This document shows, piece after piece, positions 54,823-62,932 of a stretch of 64,000 nt of DNA (position 1 is the first letter of the stretch; each line of letters starts with the position of its first letter). The stretch is from Sphingopyxis sp. QXT-31. Its GTDB lineage: Bacteria > Pseudomonadota > Alphaproteobacteria > Sphingomonadales > Sphingomonadaceae. The notes below the pieces were generated by a model. The model had not been told where the DNA came from, did not search any database, and saw only the letters and a program-made list of their open reading frames with translations. The stretch lies in the NCBI RefSeq assembly GCF_001984035.1, contig NZ_CP019449.1, forward strand, positions 1,674,001-1,738,000, written 5' to 3'. A program made the position numbers and the translations under genes.

Positions 54823-55860
54823 ATGACGCGGCATAGCGCGATAGAGGTTCCCACGACGCTGATGGCGGCCGAAGCCGGTCAGGCCGCTGCCGCGGTCACG
54901 GCGATGCTGGCCGCCAATGCTGAGGCTTTCGCGACGATCGGCGCGCGGCTGCGCGCCTCCCCGCCCGCGGCGGTCGTCACCTGCGCACGCGGGTCGTCGG
55001 ACCATGCCGCGACCTATGCCAAATATCTGGTCGAGACGATGACCGGCACGCCGACCGCCTCGGCGGCGCTGTCGGTCGCCTCGCTCTACGACGCGCCGAC
55101 GCTGGCCGGCGACCGGCTGTGCCTCGCGATTTCGCAGTCGGGCAAGAGCCCCGATCTGCTCGCCGCGGTCGAGGCGCAGAAGAAGGCCGGCGCTTTCGTG
55201 GTCGCGCTGCTCAATGCCGAGGATGCGCCGCTCTGCGCGCTCGCCGACGTGGTAATCGCGTTGAAGGCCAGTCCCGAGAAATCGGTCGCGGCGACCAAAA
55301 GCTACATCTCTTCGCTCGCGGCGATCGCGGCGCTCGTCGCGGCCTGGGCCGAAGATGACGCGCTCGGCGAGGCGCTGAGCGCCCTACCCGGCCAGCTGGC
55401 CACGGCCTTTGCGCTCGACTGGTCTGCGGCGATCCCCGCCTTTGCCGACGCACAGAACCTGTTCGTGCTGGGGCGCGGCTATGGGTATGGGGTCGCGCAG
55501 GAAGCGGCGCTGAAATTCAAGGAAACCTCGTCGCTGCACGCCGAAAGCTTCAGCGCCGCCGAGGTGCGCCACGGGCCGATGGCGATCGTCGGCGATGCGT
55601 TTCACGTGCTGGCCTTCGGGGGCAGCGACCGCGCGGCAGAGAGCGTGCGCGAGGCCGCGGCGGAATTTCGCGGGCGCGGCGCGACGGTGCTGCTCGCCGA
55701 TCCGGCAGGGGGCGACCTGCCCGCCCTTGCCGCGCATCCGGCGATCGAGCCGATCCTGCTGATCCAAAGCTTTTACCGCATGGCGAGCGGGCTGGCGCTC
55801 GCGCGCGGCCGCAACCCCGACTCGCCCCCGCACCTCAACAAGGTTACCGAGACGATATGA
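54823..55860 (+). CDS. nagB: Glucosamine-6-phosphate deaminase, SIS-domain type (NagB-II)
   Basis: A 345-residue protein made of two SIS domains (CARGSSDHAATYAKYLVE..AISQSGKSPDLL, and LGRGYGYGVAQEAALKFKETSSLHAE). It resembles the isomerase half of GlmS without the glutaminase domain. NagB-II enzymes convert GlcN6P to fructose-6-phosphate and ammonia, replacing classical NagB. It lies directly upstream of nagA (ATGA overlap). An ACCAAT half-site about 50 bases upstream fits GntR control. Confidence 0.93.
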   Translation: MTRHSAIEVPTTLMAAEAGQAAAAVTAMLAANAEAFATIGARLRASPPAAVVTCARGSSDHAATYAKYLVETMTGTPTASAALSVASLYDAPTLAGDRLCLAISQSGKSPDLLAAVEAQKKAGAFVVALLNAEDAPLCALADVVIALKASPEKSVAATKSYISSLAAIAALVAAWAEDDALGEALSALPGQLATAFALDWSAAIPAFADAQNLFVLGRGYGYGVAQEAALKFKETSSLHAESFSAAEVRHGPMAIVGDAFHVLAFGGSDRAAESVREAAAEFRGRGATVLLADPAGGDLPALAAHPAIEPILLIQSFYRMASGLALARGRNPDSPPHLNKVTETI

Positions 55861-57023
55861 TGTTTCGCTTTCACAACGGCCGGGTCGCACTGCCGGGCGG
55901 CGTCGTCGGCGCGGCGGACATCGCCGTGGCCGACGGCGCCATCGCTGCCGTCCGGACCGAGGAAACCGGTGGCGCCGATCGCGTGATCGATCTGGGGGGC
56001 GGCTGGCTGCTCCCGGGCTTCGTCGACACGCAGGTAAACGGCGGCGGCGGCATATTGTTCAACGACCATGTCGACGTCGAATCGATCGCCGCGATCGGCG
56101 AGGCGCATGCGCGTTTCGGCACCACCGCCTTCCTGCCGACCTTGATCAGCGACACCGCCGAGCAGATCGCATCGGCGCTGGCGGCGGTCGACGCGGCGAT
56201 CGAGGCCGGCGTCCCCGGCGTCGTCGGCATCCATATCGAGGGGCCGTTCATCAACGAGGTGAAGCGCGGCATCCACGAGGCGCACCGCATCCGCAAGCTC
56301 GATGACGCGATGCTGACATTGCTGACCGCGCCGCGGCGCGGCAAGGTAATGCTGACGCTGGCGCCCGAGCTTTGCGATGCCGAGGATATCGCGACTTTGG
56401 TGCGGCACGGCGTGATCGTCAGCGCGGGGCATAGCGATGCGACCTATGACGAGGCGCAGCGTGCGATTGCCGCGGGCCTGAGCGGCTTCACCCATTTGTT
56501 CAACGCGATGTCGCCGCTGCACCACCGTAATCCCGGCGCGGTTGGCGCGGCGTTCGATTCGGATGCCTATTGCGGGCTGATCGTCGACAACGTCCACCTC
56601 CATCCTGCCATCGTGCGGCTCGCCGTGAAGGCCAAGGGGCTCACACGCGTCATGCTGGTCACCGACGCGATGCCGAGCGTCGGCACCGACGACGGCGAAT
56701 TCACGCTGCAGGGCAAGCGCATCGCGGTGAAAGACGGCGTCTGTTTCTTCGAGGACGGCACGCTGGCGGGCACGCATCTCGACATGGCGTCGGCGCTACG
56801 CAAGACCGTCGAGGTCACCGGGCTGGCGGCCGAGGACGCCGCGATCATGGCGAGCGCGACGCCCGCCGCCTTCCTGGCGCTGTCGGACAGCCATGGCGCG
56901 ATCGCGCCGGGGCGCCGCGCCGATTTCATATGGCTCGACAGCAAGCTCGCCCCGCGCGAGACATGGATCGGCGGCGTGCCCATCCGCGATACCGCACCGT
57001 CCTTCGTCCAGGCCGCTCAATAA
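55857..57023 (+). CDS. nagA: N-acetylglucosamine-6-phosphate deacetylase
   Basis: A 388-residue amidohydrolase of standard length. Motifs: FVDTQVNGGGG, GIHIEGPFIN (metal Glu), SAGHSDATYDE, HLFNAMSPLHHRNPG and LVTDAM (catalytic Asp). It removes acetate from GlcNAc6P to give GlcN6P for the NagB-II enzyme encoded just upstream. Overlaps nagB by four bases. A second ATG at 55860 is also possible. Confidence 0.96.
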   Translation: MMFRFHNGRVALPGGVVGAADIAVADGAIAAVRTEETGGADRVIDLGGGWLLPGFVDTQVNGGGGILFNDHVDVESIAAIGEAHARFGTTAFLPTLISDTAEQIASALAAVDAAIEAGVPGVVGIHIEGPFINEVKRGIHEAHRIRKLDDAMLTLLTAPRRGKVMLTLAPELCDAEDIATLVRHGVIVSAGHSDATYDEAQRAIAAGLSGFTHLFNAMSPLHHRNPGAVGAAFDSDAYCGLIVDNVHLHPAIVRLAVKAKGLTRVMLVTDAMPSVGTDDGEFTLQGKRIAVKDGVCFFEDGTLAGTHLDMASALRKTVEVTGLAAEDAAIMASATPAAFLALSDSHGAIAPGRRADFIWLDSKLAPRETWIGGVPIRDTAPSFVQAAQ

Positions 57024-57040
57024 CATAAGGGATAAAGCCG

Positions 57041-59530
57041 ATGAGCCTGATCATCACCTCGCCGCTCAGGGGTTGGGCGTCGGCGCTCGATCAGGTTCCC
57101 GATCCGGTGTTTGCGCAGCGGATGATGGGCGACGGGGTCGCGATCGAGCCGCTGGGCGACACCGTCGTCGCGCCGTGCGACGGCGAAGTGACGACGCTCC
57201 ACGATTCGGGCCATGCCGTCGCCTTGCGCAGCCCCGAGGGCGCCGAACTGCTGATCCATATCGGGCTCGATACCGTGACGCTGAAGGGCAAGGGGTTCGA
57301 GCCGCTGGTCAAGGCGGGCGACCGCGTGGCGCGCGGCGATCCGCTGATCCGCTTCGACATGGACGCGGTCGCGCTCGCGGCACCGAGCCTGATCACCCCG
57401 GTGATCGTGACCAATGCCGAGGCCTTCACCATCGTGAAGCGCACGATCGATGCCGCGGTCGGCGCCTGCGAAGCGCTGATGACGCTCGCGCCGGTCGTGG
57501 CCGACGCGCGGCGGCGCTCGGACGACGGCACGCTGGTCGAGCAGGCGGTGACGCTGTCGCTGCCGCACGGCATCCATGCGCGCCCGGCGGCGCGGATCGG
57601 CGAGGCGGCGCGCGGGTTCGAAGCCGACGTGCATCTGTTGTTTGGCGAGAAGCGCGGCGATGCGCGCAGCACCGTCGCGCTTCTCGCGCTCGGGACGCGT
57701 TTCGGCGACGAAGTGACGGTGCAGGCGCGCGGGGACGATGCCGAGGCGGCGCTCGCGGCGATCGTGGCGCTGCTGGGCAGCGATATGGGCGAAGGCGCGC
57801 CTGTTGCCCCTGCCCCGGCCGCGGCGCCGGCGGCGGCGCTGGCCGAAGGACAGATCGGCGGGGTGATCGCGGCGCCGGGGCTGGCGATGGGCCCAGCGGC
57901 ACGGCTGCAGCGCGCCGAGATCGCGGTCGCGCGCGAGGGTACAGGGGCGGTCGAGGAACGCGCGGCACTGATCGCGGCGCGCAACGAGGTGCGCGGCCGG
58001 ATCGCTGCCCGCGCCGAAAGCGCGGGCGGGAGCGTCGCGGCGGTGATGGCGGCGCATCTGGCCTTGCTCGACGATCCCGAACTGCTGGCAGGCGCCGAAA
58101 GGCGTATCGCCGAGGGCGCGAGCGCGGGGTTCGCGTGGCGCGGCGCGGTGCACGACCAGATCGACGCGCTGCGCGCGACGGGCAATGCGCATCTGATCGA
58201 ACGGATCGACGATCTGGTCGATATCGAGCGGCAGTTGCTGCTGGCACTGAGCGGCGTGCCTGCCGAGGCCGATGCGATCCGGGCGGGGTCTATTCTGGTC
58301 GCCGACGATCTGCTGCCGTCGCAGCTGGTGACGCTGGCGGCGAGCGGGCTGGCCGGGGTCGCGCTGGTGTGCGGCGGGCCGACCTCGCATGTCGCGATCC
58401 TGTGCGCGGGCATGGGATTGCCCGCGCTGGTCGCGATGGGCGAGGCACTGGATGGCGTGGCCGACGGCGCGACGCTGCTGCTCGATGCCGAGGCGGGACA
58501 TGTGACGGTCGATCCCGATGCCGAGGCGGCGACGATTTTTGCGGCGCGGGTCGCGGCGCGCGATGCGCGGCGCGCGGCGGCGCAGGCGGCGGCGGCCGAT
58601 GCGTGCCACAGCGCCGACGGGACGCGGATCGAGGTCTTCGCCAATATCGGCACCGTCGAGAACGCCGTGCTCGCCGCGGCGCAGGGCGCCGAGGGATCGG
58701 GGCTGGTGCGCAGCGAATTCCTGTTCCTGGGCCGCGACAGCGCGCCGTCGGAGGAGGAGCAGCTCGCGGCCTATCAGGGCATCGCCGACGCGCTGGCGGG
58801 CAAGCCGGTGATCGTCCGCCTGCTCGACATCGGCGGCGACAAGCCCGCGGCCTATATCCCTTTCGCAGCCGAGGAGAATCCGGCGCTGGGGCAACGCGGC
58901 ATTCGCGTCGGGCTGGCGCATCCGGGCCTGCTCGAGACGCAGCTCCGCGCGATATTGCGCGTGCAGCCGGTGGGCCAGTGCAGGATCATGGTGCCGATGG
59001 TCGCGAGCGTCGCTGAACTCGTCGCGGTGCGCGCGACGGTCGAAAGGCTCCGTAGCGAGACCGGGATCGCCGAGGCGGTCGCGGTCGGCGCGATGGTCGA
59101 GACGCCCGCGGCGGCGATGACCGCCGACCTGCTCGCCGCCGAGGCCGATTTCCTGTCGATCGGGACCAACGATCTGACCCAATATGTGCTGGCGATGGAC
59201 CGCGGCAATCCGGCGGTCGCCGCCGGGGTCGACGCGCTGCACCCTGCCGTCTTGCGGATGATCGGCGAGACGTGCCGGCTCGCGGCGACGCGCGGGACCT
59301 GGGTCGGCGTGTGCGGCGGGCTCGCGTCCGACCCCGCGGCGCTGCCGATCCTGGTCGGGCTGGGGGTGACCGAGATTTCGGCGGTGCCGGGCTTCGTCGC
59401 CGAGGCGAAGGCGATCGTCCGCGGCGTGACGATCGAGGCGGCGCGCGGCCATGCGGCGCGCGCGCTGGCCTGCACGTCGGCGGCGGAAGTCCGCGCGCTG
59501 GCGCGGCAATTTGGGGGAGTGGCGGCATGA
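57041..59530 (+). CDS. nagF: Fused PTS protein EIIA(Glc-type)-HPr-EI for GlcNAc uptake
   Basis: An 829-residue fusion. Residues 1-150 are an EIIA of the glucose family (LLIHIGLDTVTLKGKGF, active His in IHIG). About 165-250 are HPr (SLPHGIHARPAARI, active His in HGIHARP). About 275-825 are enzyme I (GGPTSHVAILCAGMGLPALV with the phospho-His, then GLVRSEFLFL and SIGTNDLTQYVLAMDR). It carries phosphate from PEP to the EIICB next door, so the pathway has a private phosphoryl chain. ATG at 57041 with AAGGGATAAAG site. Confidence 0.95.
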   Translation: MSLIITSPLRGWASALDQVPDPVFAQRMMGDGVAIEPLGDTVVAPCDGEVTTLHDSGHAVALRSPEGAELLIHIGLDTVTLKGKGFEPLVKAGDRVARGDPLIRFDMDAVALAAPSLITPVIVTNAEAFTIVKRTIDAAVGACEALMTLAPVVADARRRSDDGTLVEQAVTLSLPHGIHARPAARIGEAARGFEADVHLLFGEKRGDARSTVALLALGTRFGDEVTVQARGDDAEAALAAIVALLGSDMGEGAPVAPAPAAAPAAALAEGQIGGVIAAPGLAMGPAARLQRAEIAVAREGTGAVEERAALIAARNEVRGRIAARAESAGGSVAAVMAAHLALLDDPELLAGAERRIAEGASAGFAWRGAVHDQIDALRATGNAHLIERIDDLVDIERQLLLALSGVPAEADAIRAGSILVADDLLPSQLVTLAASGLAGVALVCGGPTSHVAILCAGMGLPALVAMGEALDGVADGATLLLDAEAGHVTVDPDAEAATIFAARVAARDARRAAAQAAAADACHSADGTRIEVFANIGTVENAVLAAAQGAEGSGLVRSEFLFLGRDSAPSEEEQLAAYQGIADALAGKPVIVRLLDIGGDKPAAYIPFAAEENPALGQRGIRVGLAHPGLLETQLRAILRVQPVGQCRIMVPMVASVAELVAVRATVERLRSETGIAEAVAVGAMVETPAAAMTADLLAAEADFLSIGTNDLTQYVLAMDRGNPAVAAGVDALHPAVLRMIGETCRLAATRGTWVGVCGGLASDPAALPILVGLGVTEISAVPGFVAEAKAIVRGVTIEAARGHAARALACTSAAEVRALARQFGGVAA

Positions 59531-61200
59531 GGAAGATACTCGAAACGCTGCAGCCGCTGGGCCGCGCGCTGATGCTGCCGATCGCGGTGCTGCCGATCGC
59601 GGGCCTGCTGCTCCGCATTGGCCAGCCCGATCTGCTCGACATCGCCTTCGTCTCGGCGGCGGGCGGCGCGATCTTCGAAAATCTGGGCATCTTGTTCGCG
59701 ATCGGGGTCGCGGTGGGTTTTGCGCGCGACGGCAATGGCGCCGCGGCGCTCGCGGGGGTCGTGTGCTACCTCGTGACGACGACGGGCGCGCAGACCTTCC
59801 TCGCCGCGCCGCCCGATGTGGGCGCGGGACTACCCGAGGCGGCGGCGGCGCTGGCGGCGAAGAATTGGGCGCTGACGCAGATCGATAAGCTCGAGGTGCC
59901 GATCGGCATCTTGTCGGGGCTGATCGGGGGCAATTTCTACAACCGCTTCGCGACGATCGCGCTGCCCGAATATCTCGCCTTCTTCGGCGGGCGGCGCTTC
60001 GTGCCGATCGCCGCGGGGGTCGCCGGGCTGCTGCTCGCGGCGGCGATCGGCTATGGCTATGCGCATATTAGCGGGGCGATCGACGCGGCGAGCCGCACGG
60101 TGGTCGAGAGCGGCGGGACCGGGCTGTTCGTATACGGCGTGCTCAACCGGCTGCTGATCGTCACCGGGCTGCACCATATCATCAACAATGCCGCGTGGTT
60201 CGTGGTCGGCGATTTTGCGGGCGCGACGGGCGATCTCAGGCGCTTCTTCGCGGGCGATCCCGATGCCGGCGCCTTCATGTCGGGTTTTTTCCCGGTGATG
60301 ATGTTCGGCCTGCCCGCGGCGTGCCTCGCCATGTATCACGAAGCGCGGCCCGAGCGGAAGAAGGCGGTGGGCGGCATGCTCTTCTCCCTCGCCTTCACCA
60401 GCTTCCTGACCGGGGTGACCGAGCCGATCGAGTTCAGCTTCATGTTCGTCGCGCCGCTGCTTTACGGCATCCACGCGCTGCTGACGGGGGCGTCGATGGC
60501 GCTGATGAACGCGCTCGACGTCAAGCTGGGTTTCGGTTTCTCGGCGGGGCTGTTCGATTATGTGCTGAACTTCAGCCTGGCGAAAAATCCGCTGATGCTG
60601 CTGCCGATCGGCGCCGCTTATGCGGGCATCTATTACGGGCTGTTCCGCTTCTTCATCCGCCGCTTCAACCTCGCGACCCCAGGGCGCGAGACGGGCGACG
60701 TCGCCGAGGCCGCGACAGCCTCGCCGGGGAGCGCGCGCGGCGAGGCCTTTGTCGCGGCGCTCGGGGGCCCAAGCAATCTGGCGAGCGTCGATGCGTGCAC
60801 GACGCGGCTGCGGCTGATCGTCGCCGACCAGGGCAAGATCGACGAGGGCGCGCTGACCGCGCTCGGCGCGCGCGGGATCATCCGGCCGTCGGCGAACGCC
60901 GCGCAGGTGGTGCTGGGGCCGGTCGCCGACCTGGTCGCCGAGGAAATCCGCGGTGCGCTGGCGGGGGGCGGCAAGGCAGTCGCGGTCGTCGCGGCGCCGG
61001 TCGTGGCGACCGAGGCCGCACTGCCCGATGCCATCGTCGCGGCGCTCGGCGGGCAAGCCAATGTGCGGAGCGCGCAGGCGCTCGGCGGCCGAGCGCGGGC
61101 GGAAGTCGCCGATCCGGCGCTGGTCGACGAAGCCGCGCTCGCGGCGGTCAGCCGCGGCGTCGCACGGCCGGGCGCCGATGTGCTGCATATCCTGATTTAG
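59527..61200 (+). CDS. nagE: PTS N-acetylglucosamine EIICB with extra degenerate EIIB-like domain
   Basis: A 557-residue membrane protein overlapping nagF by four bases. The EIIC part (1-380) has VVCYLVTTTGAQ, NRLLIVTGLHHIINNAAWF and FLTGVTEPIEFSFMF, specific for GlcNAc/glucose permeases. The EIIB domain (about 405-480) has the phospho-Cys in SVDACTTRLRL. The last ~65 residues (LPDAIVAALGGQANVRSAQALGGRARAEV) repeat the start of an EIIB domain but lack the cysteine. It imports and phosphorylates GlcNAc to GlcNAc6P. Confidence 0.94.
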   Translation: MRKILETLQPLGRALMLPIAVLPIAGLLLRIGQPDLLDIAFVSAAGGAIFENLGILFAIGVAVGFARDGNGAAALAGVVCYLVTTTGAQTFLAAPPDVGAGLPEAAAALAAKNWALTQIDKLEVPIGILSGLIGGNFYNRFATIALPEYLAFFGGRRFVPIAAGVAGLLLAAAIGYGYAHISGAIDAASRTVVESGGTGLFVYGVLNRLLIVTGLHHIINNAAWFVVGDFAGATGDLRRFFAGDPDAGAFMSGFFPVMMFGLPAACLAMYHEARPERKKAVGGMLFSLAFTSFLTGVTEPIEFSFMFVAPLLYGIHALLTGASMALMNALDVKLGFGFSAGLFDYVLNFSLAKNPLMLLPIGAAYAGIYYGLFRFFIRRFNLATPGRETGDVAEAATASPGSARGEAFVAALGGPSNLASVDACTTRLRLIVADQGKIDEGALTALGARGIIRPSANAAQVVLGPVADLVAEEIRGALAGGGKAVAVVAAPVVATEAALPDAIVAALGGQANVRSAQALGGRARAEVADPALVDEAALAAVSRGVARPGADVLHILI

Positions 61201-61231
61201 TTCCCGCCTCGTCTTCCCAGAGGTCGCGGAA

Positions 61232-61272
61232 GCGGCGGCGCGGCTCGAAATGGACTAGAGCCGCGCCGCCGC
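61232..61272. terminator. Bidirectional hairpin between nagE and the GH16 gene
   Basis: A perfect 15-bp stem (61232-61246 with 61258-61272, 11-base loop) lies between the converging stops of nagE (61200) and the GH16 gene (61275). No T-run on either side, but the position and stability make it a likely shared terminator. Confidence 0.65.
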
Positions 61273-61274
61273 GC

Positions 61275-62132
61275 TCATTCGGGAGTGGCGGCGGGCGCCG
61301 CGCCCCGGACCGCCTGGCGGTAGACGCGGACATGCTCGATCTCGAAGGTCGCTGGGAAGATCGCATCGTCGACTTCGCCGCCCATCGCGCCGCCGACCGC
61401 GAGGTTGAGCAGCAGATAATGCGGCTGGTCGAAGGGCCATTGTTCGGCGCCCGTGCCGGCGTTGGCGTAGCGGTGATAGGGCTTGCCGTCGACCGCGAAG
61501 CGGATCTCGCGCGGGGTCCAGAGCAATTGATAATCGTGGAACGCGGTGCAGGCGGTCTGGATCCGCGTCTTGCCGCCGTTGCCGAAGCTGCCCGCGGTCG
61601 AGCGGTTGTGGATCGTGCCGAAGATATCGCCGGGGGTCTGGCCGACATGCTCCATGATGTCGATCTCGCCGCCGTCGGGCCACGGCGCAGTGGCGCCGAG
61701 GGTCCAGATCGCGGGCCAGCTGCCCTTGCCGCACGGCAGCTTGGCGCGGACCTCGATCAGGCCGTAAGTGAATTCGGCCTTGCCCTTGGTGATGAGGCGC
61801 GCGGAGGTGTAGCCCTGCCCGCCGTGGTCGGCGCGGGCGGCGAGCGTTTCGCGGCGCGCGGTGATGATCAGGCGGCCGCCTTCCACCCGCGCGTTTTCGG
61901 GGCGGTCGGCGGCATAATATTGCAGCTCCTTATTGTACCAGCCCATCTTGTTGGCGTGGGTGTCCCAGACCCATTTGGCGGGGTCGGGCGGCCCGTCGGT
62001 GTCGAATTCGTCGGCCCAGACGAGCTCGTAGCCGCCGGCGCCTGTCCGCTCCTTAGCCGGCTCCTGCGCCGAGGCCGGCGCGGTCGCGAGCGCGGCGATG
62101 AGGCCGATGTTGGCGAAAGTGCCACGCAGCAT
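61275..62132 (-). CDS. Secreted GH16 beta-glucanase (laminarinase-like)
   Basis: A 285-residue protein from the ATG at 62132 with a GAGGGGAAAG site. It has a signal peptide (ANIGLIAALATAPASAQ), then a GH16 domain with VWADEFDTDG, the catalytic GEIDIMEHVG (Glu156, Asp158, Glu161) and HDYQLLWTP. Most such enzymes cut beta-1,3- or 1,3-1,4-glucans. Placement in a chitin/GlcNAc island suggests action on mixed fungal cell-wall material. Its upstream region carries a GTAT operator-like sequence. Confidence 0.92.
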   Translation of the reverse strand: MLRGTFANIGLIAALATAPASAQEPAKERTGAGGYELVWADEFDTDGPPDPAKWVWDTHANKMGWYNKELQYYAADRPENARVEGGRLIITARRETLAARADHGGQGYTSARLITKGKAEFTYGLIEVRAKLPCGKGSWPAIWTLGATAPWPDGGEIDIMEHVGQTPGDIFGTIHNRSTAGSFGNGGKTRIQTACTAFHDYQLLWTPREIRFAVDGKPYHRYANAGTGAEQWPFDQPHYLLLNLAVGGAMGGEVDDAIFPATFEIEHVRVYRQAVRGAAPAATPE

Positions 62133-62149
62133 AAGCTTTCCCCTCGACA

Positions 62150-62177
62150 ATTGGTATTAGATTGATATCCTACTTGT
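62150..62177. promoter_or_regulatory. ATTGGTAT operator-like site upstream of GH16
   Basis: ATTGGTAT (62150-62157) is followed by an imperfect complement (ATATCCTAC). The half-site equals the left arm of the dyad at 62877-62902, and the flanking sequence resembles the GH20 upstream region. It lies in the divergent region between the GH16 gene and the small secreted protein gene. Confidence 0.42.
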
Positions 62178-62209
62178 AAGCATAAGATCATGCGATTGCC
62201 AAGGGGAGA

Positions 62210-62722
62210 ATGGCGATGTCGATGCTGCGTGAAGCCCTGTTTTCCACGATGATCGCGCTCGCGGCGGTACCCGCGGCGGCGCAGGAGGCCGCCGAAGCGC
62301 CGCCGATGCTCAACACGCCGACCGCGGGGTGGAATGTCTATGGCCCCGGCCAGACGCACAAGGCGCGCAAGGACGGCGCGGTGCAAGGCGGCAGCGCGAT
62401 GCGCGTCGCGATCGCCGCGGAGCCCGAAAACGCGTGGGACATCGGCGCGTCGGTGCCGATCGACAAAGCGATCGCCAAAGGCGACAAGTTGATCCTCGCT
62501 TTCTGGGTGCGCAGCGCCGAGGGCGGGACGCTGGGCGCCGCGATCCAGCAGAATAGCGCGCCCTATGCCCCGATCGTCGCCGGACGGGTCGACGTCGGAC
62601 CCGAATGGAAGCTGGTGCATATCAAGGGCATCGCGGCCGCCGAGCACGCCGCGGGTGCGGCGAATGTCGCGCTGACGTTGGGCGATGCGGCGCGGATGAT
62701 CGACCTGGGCCGGCCTTCGTGA
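62210..62722 (+). CDS. Small secreted protein, possible carbohydrate-binding (CBM-like) domain
   Basis: A 170-residue protein starting at 62210 (AAGGGGAG upstream; the ATG at 62216 is equally plausible). A signal peptide (LFSTMIALAAVPAAAQ) precedes a beta-rich domain with GWNVYGPGQTH, DKLILAFWVRSAEGG and VGPEWKLVHIKG. This pattern is typical of jelly-roll carbohydrate-binding or CBM4/9-like modules with ligand-side Trp residues. There is no catalytic motif. It may bind glycans for the adjacent glycosidases or TonB receptor. Confidence 0.75.
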   Translation: MAMSMLREALFSTMIALAAVPAAAQEAAEAPPMLNTPTAGWNVYGPGQTHKARKDGAVQGGSAMRVAIAAEPENAWDIGASVPIDKAIAKGDKLILAFWVRSAEGGTLGAAIQQNSAPYAPIVAGRVDVGPEWKLVHIKGIAAAEHAAGAANVALTLGDAARMIDLGRPS

Positions 62723-62876
62723 TGAAGGCCGAATAGGCCCTTCGCGCGCCGCCGGAGAATTGCTTAGTGCACCAACTACCATTTCAATACCAAAATGGGT
62801 CAGAACAGCGCCGAAGCGACAGGAAAATGCGTCAGGACGCCGCATGAGCGCCCTCAATACGTAGTCAATCGATGGA

Positions 62877-62902
62877 ATTGGTATTTTTAGTATGATACCA
62901 AT
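62877..62902. promoter_or_regulatory. Perfect ATTGGTAT/ATACCAAT dyad upstream of the second TonB receptor
   Basis: Eight-base arms (62877-62884 and 62895-62902), exact complements separated by 10 bases, end about 30 bases before the receptor start. This is the cleanest copy of the half-site seen across the GlcNAc island and resembles GntR/NagR-type operators. Confidence 0.6.
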
Positions 62903-62932
62903 AAAAACCATGGATAGACCAAAAGAGGGAGA

